Shown in pieces: positions 1 through 7,586 of a stretch of DNA of 12,688 nucleotides. Position 1 is the stretch's first letter, and every line of letters starts with the position of its first letter. Source of the stretch: Bacteroidales bacterium (GTDB lineage Bacteria > Bacteroidota > Bacteroidia > Bacteroidales > UBA7960); contig PWNY01000187.1 of the NCBI GenBank assembly GCA_003557805.1, positions 1-12,688 of the forward strand. The letters run 5' to 3'. The notes beneath the pieces were generated by a model that had not been told where the DNA came from, searched no databases, and worked only from the letters and a program-made list of their open reading frames with translations. The position numbers were made by a program, and so were the translations under genes.

Positions 1-1
1 G

Positions 2-2923
2 TCACTGGCATTCGCACAAAATATGGGTGTGAGGATACACGGTGGCACAAGCCGCCACAACCACCAGAAGTCCCTGAGGCTATATGCAAGGAGCGATTAC
101 GGCACTAAATGGATCGACTACCGTATATTCCCGGATAAGGAGATAAACAGATATAAACGTATTCTGCTGCGAAACAGCGGCAATGATTATAACGGCACAC
201 TGTTCAGGGATGCATTCATGCAGTCGTTGCTTAAGGACCTGAACCTTGACATACAGTATTCCAGGCCTGCAATTGTATTTCTCAACGGGGAGTACTGGGG
301 AATACACAATTTAAGAGACAGGCTTGACAACCGCTACCTGCAAACACATTACGGTATTGACAGTGATGATGACTATACCATCCTTGAACTGAATGCCAGG
401 CTTTACAGGGGCAACCCGGATGGTATACAGCATTACAAAGATATGCTGAAACTGCTTGAAGGCCCAGGGGCTGCGGACACGGATAATTACCGGAAGCTCG
501 CTGAAATGATGGATATCGAGAACTTCGCGACATACCAGATAGCCAACATATATGTAATGAACACCGACTGGCCCGGCAATAACATACAGTACTGGAGGGC
601 AAACAGGGATTACGATCCGCAGGCTCCTTACGGGCTTGACGGCAGATGGAGGTGGCAGGTGTTCGATATGGACTTTGGATTTGGCCTGTTTTACAATTAC
701 GTGCCGGGTGTGGTTGATATTTACAGGCACAATACCCTGCAGTTTGCACTCGCCCCGGATGGTCCTTCATGGCCCAATCCCCCATGGTCAACATACCTGT
801 TCAGGAAGCTCAATGAAAATGAGTCTTTCAGGAACTATTTCGCTATCCGCTTTGCCGACCTTTTGAATACTGCTTTCAGGGAAGATGTCGTGGCTGAGAG
901 ACTCAGCTCATTTGCAGAGCAATACAGGCCTGAAATACCAGAACACATCCATCGCTGGGGTAAACCGGTAAGTATTGAAAGATTTGAATCTTCAGTCAGG
1001 ACTATGCAAGACTTTGGCCGGCGTAGGCCGGAATATGTTCGCAAACACCTGGCAGATGAATACGGACTGGGTCCCCCTGCAAATCTTAATATTGAGATAA
1101 TCAGCCCTGACAAGGGAAGTGTCAGGGTAAATACCATTGAGACGGGTCATGGCGAACAACACTGGTCAGGTGTTTATTTCAACGGCATGGAGATGGAGCT
1201 CGAAGCACTTCCTGCCCCGGGTTACCGTTTCAGCCACTGGAAAGGAGCTGAGGATATCTCCGGCAGGCAGTTAAATTTTACATTTGCCGGAGAAACCAGT
1301 ATCAAAGCATATTTTCAGCATGCACTGCTGCATTACTGGCATTTCAACAACCTCCCCGGTGGAGAGATAAATGCAGCAGAGGCAGATTTCAGCGTGAGCG
1401 GGAGCGCTGTTATAACCTATCCGGGAGAGGGTGAAGGTTATATGGACAGGACAGATGGTACGCTTTTAAATTCACACCTAAATTCTCCTGCCGGATACGG
1501 ACTGAGGGCCAGGAACCCCTCCGACACAAGGGAGCTTATAATAGAGGCTCCTTCGGCAGGGTACAGGGATATTATACTATCATTTACAGTGCGCAGGACA
1601 ACCAATGGTGCAAGAAATCAAAACATATATTACTCGGCAGATGGTGGTGGAAGCTGGGCAGGAATAGAGGAAGCACTTGCCATCCAGGAGGAGTACACTG
1701 TTCATAGCTTTGACCTTAGTGAGATTGAAGAGGTTAATGACAACCCTGATCTTCAGTTCAGGATAGTTTTTACAGGCGAAGAGACTTCGGGGGATGATGG
1801 TAACAATCGTTTCGACAATATTGCAATCGGAGGAATACCGGTTGAGATGGAGCTCAGTCATTATCAGCCACAGGAGGGATTTCAGTACGAAGAATACCAG
1901 GGCCACCACTTTACTTCATCAGGTGGCACCCCACCCTACAGTTACAGGATAGACTCCGGAAGACTACCTGATGGCATGAATTTGGAGACTTCGGGTTTGC
2001 TTTCCGGCATACCCTCTGAAAACGGTACTTTCATATTTACGGTCAAAACAACAGATGCAGAAGGGAATGAAGCCAGAAGGGAGTACAGCCTCAGAATTAA
2101 TTATATGGCACTCCTTCATTACTGGCATTTTAATAACCTGCCCGGTGGAGTCTTAACCTCTGTAAGTTCAGACTTCTCCCCTGACGGTGAAAAGGCTGTT
2201 ATTACATATCCGGGAAGTGGAGAGGGTTATATGGACAGGACAGATGGCACACTCTTAAATTCAAGGCTGGGCTATAATGCAGCTTATGGCTTGAGGGTAA
2301 GAAACCCCTCAGATACCAGGGAGCTGCTGATAACTGCCCCCTCAACGGGTTATGAGAACCTGAAGTTCTCTTTCGCAGTGCACCGCACAACCAATGGGGC
2401 CTGGCAGCAGAGGCTCTATTATTCACCAGACATGGGCAGTTCCTGGACAATGATAGATCAAACCTACGGTATCGGAATGGATTTTGACATCCATGAGTTT
2501 GACCTGTCTTCATACGGTGATGCAAACAATAATCCTGAACTGATGCTGAAAATAGTATTTACAGGCGAGGAGGCAGCAGGTGACTCCGGGAATAACCGCT
2601 TTGACAATATTGCACTGGAAGGGATCAGGTATAACCTAAGCGCAGACGAACCTGAACTGCCAACAGCCATTCTGGAACAGAACTATCCAAATCCTGTTAC
2701 AGGAAGGACAAGCATCCCGGTCACAATCAGGCAGGAACAAAGGTTGACTATCGATGTTTTCAATATGCACGGCAGGCATATTGCCAGAATATATGAAGGC
2801 CTTCTGAAACCAGGAAGGCATGAGTTTGGGTTCGATACAGGCGGCCTTGGAAATGGCATCTATATTTACCGCATGCAGAGCGACAAAGCTGTGATGAGCA
2901 GACAAATGATCATTGTCAACTAA
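2..2923 (+). CDS. CotH kinase family secreted protein with T9SS sorting domain, 5'-truncated by the window
   Basis: C-terminal ~973 residues of a large secreted protein. The frame is open to the left edge (seven residues precede the Met at base 23), and that Met falls inside the RIHGG.SR motif, so it is not the start. Numbering from that Met: CotH kinase domain to ~345, with RIHGG (4-8), QKSLRLYAR (15-23), NGEYWG (88-93), DWPGNN (182-187) and the acidic FDMDFGFG (214-221). Then come an InlB-type repeat (~354-432), module A (436-604), a putative Ig/He_PIG domain (608-693), module B (697-868) and a T9SS type A sorting domain (~880-966, starting NYPNPVTGRTS). Known of the family: Bacillus CotH is an atypical kinase that phosphorylates spore-coat proteins. 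Export by T9SS and kinase activity here are inferred; the substrate is unknown. The N-terminal domains should lie to the left, as in the paralogue at 2920-6933, which this gene meets tail to tail. Confidence 0.9.
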   Translation, partial: SLAFAQNMGVRIHGGTSRHNHQKSLRLYARSDYGTKWIDYRIFPDKEINRYKRILLRNSGNDYNGTLFRDAFMQSLLKDLNLDIQYSRPAIVFLNGEYWGIHNLRDRLDNRYLQTHYGIDSDDDYTILELNARLYRGNPDGIQHYKDMLKLLEGPGAADTDNYRKLAEMMDIENFATYQIANIYVMNTDWPGNNIQYWRANRDYDPQAPYGLDGRWRWQVFDMDFGFGLFYNYVPGVVDIYRHNTLQFALAPDGPSWPNPPWSTYLFRKLNENESFRNYFAIRFADLLNTAFREDVVAERLSSFAEQYRPEIPEHIHRWGKPVSIERFESSVRTMQDFGRRRPEYVRKHLADEYGLGPPANLNIEIISPDKGSVRVNTIETGHGEQHWSGVYFNGMEMELEALPAPGYRFSHWKGAEDISGRQLNFTFAGETSIKAYFQHALLHYWHFNNLPGGEINAAEADFSVSGSAVITYPGEGEGYMDRTDGTLLNSHLNSPAGYGLRARNPSDTRELIIEAPSAGYRDIILSFTVRRTTNGARNQNIYYSADGGGSWAGIEEALAIQEEYTVHSFDLSEIEEVNDNPDLQFRIVFTGEETSGDDGNNRFDNIAIGGIPVEMELSHYQPQEGFQYEEYQGHHFTSSGGTPPYSYRIDSGRLPDGMNLETSGLLSGIPSENGTFIFTVKTTDAEGNEARREYSLRINYMALLHYWHFNNLPGGVLTSVSSDFSPDGEKAVITYPGSGEGYMDRTDGTLLNSRLGYNAAYGLRVRNPSDTRELLITAPSTGYENLKFSFAVHRTTNGAWQQRLYYSPDMGSSWTMIDQTYGIGMDFDIHEFDLSSYGDANNNPELMLKIVFTGEEAAGDSGNNRFDNIALEGIRYNLSADEPELPTAILEQNYPNPVTGRTSIPVTIRQEQRLTIDVFNMHGRHIARIYEGLLKPGRHEFGFDTGGLGNGIYIYRMQSDKAVMSRQMIIVN
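1328..1834 (+). repeat. HYWHFN module A in the truncated CotH gene
   Basis: First of two ~170-residue modules in this gene. It opens with LLHYWHFNNLPGG, continues with VITYPGEGEGYMDRTDGTLLN, YGLRARNPSDTREL and RTTNGARNQNIYYSADGG, and closes with FTGEE...DDGNNRFDNI. The pattern suggests a secreted beta-sandwich, perhaps calcium-binding through the acidic GNNRFDN end; I know no established name for it. It lies directly after the InlB-type repeat and before the Ig-like domain. Confidence 0.8.
2111..2626 (+). repeat. HYWHFN module B in the truncated CotH gene
   Basis: Second module, after the Ig-like domain. It repeats LLHYWHFNNLPGG, VITYPG, GEGYMDRTDGTLLNS, YGLRVRNPSDTREL, HRTTNGA, IVFTGEE and GNNRFDNI. 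The match to module A is clear at DNA level too, including a 23-base identical stretch (1436-1458 and 2225-2247) and an identical run at the HYWHF codons (1331-1344 and 2117-2130). This points to an intragenic duplication or ongoing gene conversion. Confidence 0.8.
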
Positions 2924-5900
2924 CCCGGATAGAAGATCCTGGCGTACCTTCCGTCCCTGGCAACCAGGATATAGTAACCAGGAGAGAGCCTGGGGAGATA
3001 AAGCACCCTGGTATTTTCCCAGTGACCAATAAGGCGACCGCTGCTGTCAAACAGTCTGACCTCTTCCTCACTCATCATATAAATAGTCCTTCCCGTAACC
3101 GGGTTGGGATATACCAGTAAGCTTTCCCTCCTCCCCTGCTGAGCAGCAGTCACCCCCTTTAGAATTATATTGTCAAAACGGTTATTCCCGTCCTCTCCGG
3201 CCGATTCAGGACCCATGAAAAAAATCCTGAACATAAGATCCGGGTTATCGCCTGCATCCTCAATATACCTAAGGTCAAATGCTCTTTCCTGGTAATCGGT
3301 GGTGACCCTGAAAGGAGGGCCGGCACTCTCCCAGTTTAGGCCGCCATCTGTTGAGTACTGGACAAACTGCCATCTGGCGCCGTTTGCTGTTCTGTGTACT
3401 GCGTAAGACAGTTGCAGGTAATCGTATCCCGTACTGGGTGTTATGATCCTTAATTCACGCCTGTTGGAGGGATTTCTGACCCTCAGGCCATAACCTCCTG
3501 GAATTCCTGTAAGGCTGTTTATTTCACTGCCTTCAGCCCTGTCAAGCCAGGCATCGCCATCTCCGGGGTAAATAACAGATGCTTTTTCCGGTACGGCACT
3601 GTAATCAGCAAAAACAGTGTCAGGCCTGCCGCTGCAAAGGTCATTGAAATGCCAGTAATGGACTATCTTGTCACCAAAAACCCGTATAGTAAAAGTTTTG
3701 CGTGCATATTGCTGCAATTTGTCCCTGACCTCCACCTCAAATGTATAACTCCCTTCTCTTACGGGAACACCTGATATCTGGCCACTGCCTGTCAGATAAA
3801 CACCTTCGGGAAGGCTGCCCGAAACAACTTCATAAATGAAGGGTCTCCTGCCAAATGAAGCTTCAAGACTTGCACTGTATTTTTCATCTTTTTTGCCGGG
3901 CGGAAGAAAGATATCATCCAGTTCAAGGCTCTTCTCACTCACAGCAAAGTTGTCAAACAGGGTTCCCCCGGATACCTCTGACGCTATAGCCTTATCAACT
4001 CTTATTCTGACCATTAGTTCAGGGTCTTGACTGTCACCTAAAAATTCACTGATGTCATGTTCATATAGCGCGTACTTACCGGACAGCATAACTGCTTTAG
4101 AGAGCGATGTCCAGTTATGGCCTCCATCAGAAGATATAAATACTGACTTGACCTGCTTCCCTCCCTCTTTGCTCATTGCTGCATAGGAGAAACAAAGGTT
4201 ACTGTGCCAAGAAACCGGAAAGGAGAACTCAACTTCACTGCCTTTCCCCGATCCATTTAAAAGCATGGCATAGCCACTTTCTGACCCACGTCTGGTGTTA
4301 ATTTCTGTACCATTAACGGCTATCTCAATTTCCCCGTTATAAGCACTTGCCATTACCGCATCAGGGTGGTACAGGCTGTAATCCGCAATTACCGTGTCAT
4401 GGGTGGAGTGAGCCGGCAGTGCATTAAAGTTCCAGTAATGCAACAAACCATCCCAGAACACTGCCGTAATGCGGGTATCACTTTCAAGATCTATAGTGGT
4501 GCGGGCCGGGGTTCCGGCCTGAAGGCCTATCCAGTGGCTGAACACCATTCCGCTTCCCGGGATTGCTTCAACCTCCACAGGTATGCCGTTGAAGTATATT
4601 CCGGTCCAATCGGCAGGATCCTCAACCCCTGCAAGCCCACTTTCAATCTCAATACTGTTTATCCTTATTTTACCATGATCTGCATCGGTTTTCAGATTTA
4701 CCATGCTGGTACCGGATAGTCCGAAAATCCCGGTTATTTCCTCCCTCTGAAAGTCAGTACGGTCGTTAATGAACTCCCTTATATGTGAAATGCCCGCCAG
4801 GGGATTGGTTCCCCAACGGTCCATGTCATGCAGTGCTTCACCGACAACTGCCTGTATCCTTTCATCAAGCAGTGAGTTCGCATGTGAAGGCAAAAAGCTG
4901 GTATTCATTAGGTCAGCAAAACGGTTTATGAACCTTATCCTGAACTCCTCATTCTCCATAAGGCTTAACAGCATTGCAGACGCCTCTGTTGAAGGATCCA
5001 TAACATCGGTAAGCAGGGCATATTCAACATCGGTAAAGGCATTGTCAAAGTCCCATACCATCACCCTCCATCTGCCGTCACTGTAAGGGCCCTCAGCTAT
5101 GTCCCTTAACCTCCAGAAGCGGAAATGCTTGCTACCGGGGTTGTCCCTTCCTCCCCAGTCGCCGTTGGCCAGGTAGATCATTCCTGTGTAATAATCCATA
5201 TAGCTTTCAATATCAAGCAAGGATCCGGCCAAATCAAAATTGCCTGGATCTGACATATCATTCCCGGTAATAAAGTCATACACAATGTTAAAGTAACCTG
5301 TGTCTTCCACCACTCCTTCCTCAAGCTGGGTGTAATCAACCGGTTTATAAGGGGAGTCAAGGACTATTACATCATCCGGATCAGCACCATACTCATAGGC
5401 TATATGGTAACGGTCCTGCCGGTCCCTGATATTAACCAGCCCCCAGTATACCCCGTTTATGAAATGAACCGCCGGTTCAGCCCTTTGCAGGCCTATTCTC
5501 ATTCCGGTCATCATATCCTGGGCTGTAACATCCCTGACCATCTGCATTGCATTGCCACCACTTCTGATAAGAAGGCGCTTAAAAATATCAGTATCACACT
5601 CAAGAGGACCCATACTTCCCCGGCCGGGAAAGAACACGTGGTGGATATGGGTTTCAGTATCATATATGTTACGGGCATAGAACCTTAAAGATTTCTTCCT
5701 GTTGGACCGGCTCCAGCCCCCATGTATCCTTACACCAAGTCCCTGCCCGATCCTGGGCTCTCCCCGGGGCCCAAAGAGTTCCATATACACCTCCCTCTCC
5801 CATGCGCGGCCGCGGCGGCCCCAGTTTGCAGGAGCAGCAGGCCAGACAGGATCGGCAGGGTTGTTCATCCTCCACTCATCAAAGGCCCTGCCTGCAGTAT

Positions 5901-6933
5901 AGATGCCCCTGTGGTATTCAAACAGTGAGGAATCGGGAACACTGATTGAGATCACCGGTAGCTGGAAACGCTGATCAATATTGTCCCCGACCAGGAATGT
6001 ATGGGTCCTGACCGGACTTGGCAGGTAACCATCCCGGAAAACCCTGGCACGTACTACTGTTCCCTGTAATACATCCCCACGGGGTATTCCCGGATCAGGG
6101 GAAAAGCCTGTATTGATGCCTGCAATACTCTCCATTCCTGTTTTATCGCTTACCAGGATGGGATTTAAATACAGGTGAGACTGAAAGCTGCCTTCAATGA
6201 AGTGGTATGGGCTGTCATAAGGATTAACCGGATAGCTGTCCTTGTATTTAAATGAGCTTCCTGCAGTATTCAATGGGTCGGGAACAGAGCCATCAAGTGT
6301 AAAATAGATGCTGGAGCCTTCACCGGCATGAAGTTCAAGCATGAATGAGGATTTATAAAAACCTCCTTTACGACTAAAATCAGGAGGGTCAAGGATGCCT
6401 TTGTAAGCAATGCCGGTATTAGGCTCCCCGGGGGTCGGTGTATCAAAGAAATACCAGTTCTCCCTGTCGCCCGGCTTCCGGCCTATCGATATGTCAGTGG
6501 GTATACTGGCCGGCTCAAGTTTATCGATTATATTGTCCGAGGGTCCTGAAAGGATAATCTCCTCTCCCCTGGTATCTATAGCAAAACCGGTATGCAAGGC
6601 CCCTTTGTCCTCCCTGCGGTTTTTGCCGGAGGCCCATACAAGGAGGTATTCGCCTGGCTTTATGGTGATATCAGGGAATGTCCACCTGTAAGGGTCATTA
6701 TAGCTGTCAGACAAACCATATCCCTTAATGTCAAGTGGGTGATCACCGTAATTGTAAATCTCTATCCAGTCGCAATAGTCTCCGTCCTCATCGGATATTA
6801 TCGATGAGTTTGAGGCCATTACCTCGCTTATCATAATACCCTGTGAAAAAGACCTGGGAGGGGACAGCAACAATAGCGCCAGCAGCAGGACCCTCCCAAA
6901 TAAGATACCGACCCATGGTGCTGTAAATACCAT
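2920..6933 (-). CDS. CotH kinase family secreted protein, complete, with lamin-tail domain and T9SS sorting domain
   Basis: Complete 1337-residue extracellular protein. Domains in order: signal peptide 1-30 (hydrophobic VLLLALLLL, likely cleavage near SFSQ); lamin-tail domain ~33-150; chitobiase/FN3-like sandwich ~183-315; CotH kinase domain ~325-735 with RIHGGWSR (402-409), KKSLRFYAR (413-421), FINGVYWG (491-498), NGDWGG (590-595) and WDFDNAF (627-633); InlB-type repeat ~745-827; HYWNFN module ~830-1000; putative Ig/He_PIG domain ~1002-1086; second HYWHFN module ~1090-1260; short C-terminal sorting domain from ~1270 (YPNPVTGRT at 1275-1283). D628 and D630 match the acidic pair of the family. 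The ATG at 6933 gives a clean signal peptide but only a weak AGGA close upstream. It lies 34 bases after maf on the same strand with no obvious promoter, so co-transcription is plausible. The family contains atypical Ser/Thr kinases; the substrate here cannot be told. No CotB/CotG-like Ser-rich target is visible in the window. Confidence 0.92.
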   Translation of the reverse strand: MVFTAPWVGILFGRVLLLALLLLSPPRSFSQGIMISEVMASNSSIISDEDGDYCDWIEIYNYGDHPLDIKGYGLSDSYNDPYRWTFPDITIKPGEYLLVWASGKNRREDKGALHTGFAIDTRGEEIILSGPSDNIIDKLEPASIPTDISIGRKPGDRENWYFFDTPTPGEPNTGIAYKGILDPPDFSRKGGFYKSSFMLELHAGEGSSIYFTLDGSVPDPLNTAGSSFKYKDSYPVNPYDSPYHFIEGSFQSHLYLNPILVSDKTGMESIAGINTGFSPDPGIPRGDVLQGTVVRARVFRDGYLPSPVRTHTFLVGDNIDQRFQLPVISISVPDSSLFEYHRGIYTAGRAFDEWRMNNPADPVWPAAPANWGRRGRAWEREVYMELFGPRGEPRIGQGLGVRIHGGWSRSNRKKSLRFYARNIYDTETHIHHVFFPGRGSMGPLECDTDIFKRLLIRSGGNAMQMVRDVTAQDMMTGMRIGLQRAEPAVHFINGVYWGLVNIRDRQDRYHIAYEYGADPDDVIVLDSPYKPVDYTQLEEGVVEDTGYFNIVYDFITGNDMSDPGNFDLAGSLLDIESYMDYYTGMIYLANGDWGGRDNPGSKHFRFWRLRDIAEGPYSDGRWRVMVWDFDNAFTDVEYALLTDVMDPSTEASAMLLSLMENEEFRIRFINRFADLMNTSFLPSHANSLLDERIQAVVGEALHDMDRWGTNPLAGISHIREFINDRTDFQREEITGIFGLSGTSMVNLKTDADHGKIRINSIEIESGLAGVEDPADWTGIYFNGIPVEVEAIPGSGMVFSHWIGLQAGTPARTTIDLESDTRITAVFWDGLLHYWNFNALPAHSTHDTVIADYSLYHPDAVMASAYNGEIEIAVNGTEINTRRGSESGYAMLLNGSGKGSEVEFSFPVSWHSNLCFSYAAMSKEGGKQVKSVFISSDGGHNWTSLSKAVMLSGKYALYEHDISEFLGDSQDPELMVRIRVDKAIASEVSGGTLFDNFAVSEKSLELDDIFLPPGKKDEKYSASLEASFGRRPFIYEVVSGSLPEGVYLTGSGQISGVPVREGSYTFEVEVRDKLQQYARKTFTIRVFGDKIVHYWHFNDLCSGRPDTVFADYSAVPEKASVIYPGDGDAWLDRAEGSEINSLTGIPGGYGLRVRNPSNRRELRIITPSTGYDYLQLSYAVHRTANGARWQFVQYSTDGGLNWESAGPPFRVTTDYQERAFDLRYIEDAGDNPDLMFRIFFMGPESAGEDGNNRFDNIILKGVTAAQQGRRESLLVYPNPVTGRTIYMMSEEEVRLFDSSGRLIGHWENTRVLYLPRLSPGYYILVARDGRYARIFYPG
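3154..3666 (-). repeat. HYWHFN module 2 in the complete CotH gene
   Basis: Residues ~1090-1260 of the complete CotH protein. It has VHYWHFND, VIYPGDGDAWLDRAEGSEINS, GYGLRVRNPSNRREL, AVHRTANGARWQ, YSTDGG and GEDGNNRFDNI, so it is close to modules A and B. Seventeen bases at its start (3644-3660) are the exact reverse complement of 1331-1347 in module A. Confidence 0.8.
3934..4446 (-). repeat. HYWHFN module 1 in the complete CotH gene, diverged
   Basis: Residues ~830-1000, directly after the InlB-type repeat. It keeps the ends (LLHYWNFNALP at the start, GGTLFDNFAV at the close) and the core ISSDGGHNWTSL, but lacks MDRTDGT, RNPSDTREL and GNNRFDN. Position and ends show homology to the other three modules; the middle is strongly changed. 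Confidence 0.65.
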
Positions 6934-6967
6934 ATCCTGAATATTAAGGCAATAAATATGCAGGGTA

Positions 6968-7570
6968 CTACGGCCTCTTGCAAAGCATATTCATTAACTC
7001 CGAATATACCATATGGACAGGCAGGCCCATCACATTATGGTATGAACCCTGTATCCCCTCTATGCCGATATACCCTATCCACTCCTGTATTCCATAAGCC
7101 CCGGCCTTGTCATAGGGGGCGTACTTCTCAATGTAATAACTTATTTCATTACTGCTGAGTTCCCTGAAGCTTACAAGTGAGTGGTCGTGGAACAAGATTT
7201 CCTGGTCCAGCTTCCGTATGCATACGCCCGTATAAACCTCGTGTGTGCTGCCAGAAAGTGATGACAGCATATCGAACGCCTGCTTCTCATCATCCGGTTT
7301 GTTAATTATCCTCCCCTGGTGCACTACAATTGTATCGGCCGTAATAACAACCTTATCAGGGTCTTTAAACTCCTGCTCAAAGCATGCGGCTTTCTGCCTG
7401 CACAGGAATTTCACAACTTCCAACGGACTCATGTTTTCAGGGAAAACCTCCGGTACCGGCCTTGCAAGCACCCTGAAGGGTATACCGGCCCCTTCCATCA
7501 ACATCTTTCTGCGGGGTGATTGTGAGGCCAGGATAATATCATACCTGGCCAGGCAGTCAAAACATTTCAT
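6968..7570 (-). CDS. maf: Maf family nucleoside triphosphate pyrophosphatase (dTTP/UTP type)
   Basis: 200-residue cytosolic Maf protein, the family's usual length. Maf enzymes hydrolyse non-canonical or surplus nucleoside triphosphates to monophosphate and pyrophosphate. Visible motifs are LASQSPRRKML (14-24) near the N terminus, a conserved Lys in RQKAA (K60), TADTIVV with catalytic-type D79, LSGSTHEVYTGV (105-116) and DKAGAYGIQ (154-162). The last favours the YhdE-like dTTP/UTP pyrophosphatase branch over the 7-methyl-GTP (YceF) branch. I chose the ATG at 7570 because a TAAGGA ribosome site lies 10 bases upstream and the protein then begins just before the family's N-terminal strand. A start at 7609 (MMMM run) would add 13 residues and overlap kdsC. 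It follows kdsC by 13 bases and precedes the CotH gene by 34. The older name 'septum formation protein' reflects an overexpression phenotype; specificity here is inferred. Confidence 0.93.
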   Translation of the reverse strand: MKCFDCLARYDIILASQSPRRKMLMEGAGIPFRVLARPVPEVFPENMSPLEVVKFLCRQKAACFEQEFKDPDKVVITADTIVVHQGRIINKPDDEKQAFDMLSSLSGSTHEVYTGVCIRKLDQEILFHDHSLVSFRELSSNEISYYIEKYAPYDKAGAYGIQEWIGYIGIEGIQGSYHNVMGLPVHMVYSELMNMLCKRP

Positions 7571-7580
7571 ATTGAATAGA

Positions 7581-7586
7581 TCCTTA
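7581..7586 (-). promoter_or_regulatory. Ribosome binding site TAAGGA of maf, overlapping the kdsC stop codon
   Basis: On the - strand TAAGGA ends 10 bases before the maf ATG at 7570. Its first three bases are the TAA stop codon of kdsC. This fixes the maf start and suggests that termination on kdsC and initiation on maf are coupled. It is the strongest Shine-Dalgarno-like site I see in a window where other starts have weak ones. Confidence 0.65.

Noticed and set aside
2901..2917. Near-palindrome (AATGATCATT flanked by GAC and GTC with one extra A) just before the convergent stops, a possible bidirectional terminator.
   Set aside because: The hairpin would be short, AT-rich and bulged, lies inside the coding end of the + gene, and has no T-run after it on either strand.
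5800..5825. Very GC-rich patch (GCGGCCGCGG type) inside the complete CotH gene.
   Set aside because: It is explained by the Arg/Gly/Trp codons of the WGRRGRAWER stretch, a normal conserved segment before the kinase domain.
6934..6967. TATTTATTG ahead of the CotH start as a -7 promoter element.
   Set aside because: It does not fit TAnnTTTG, and no -33 element is visible.
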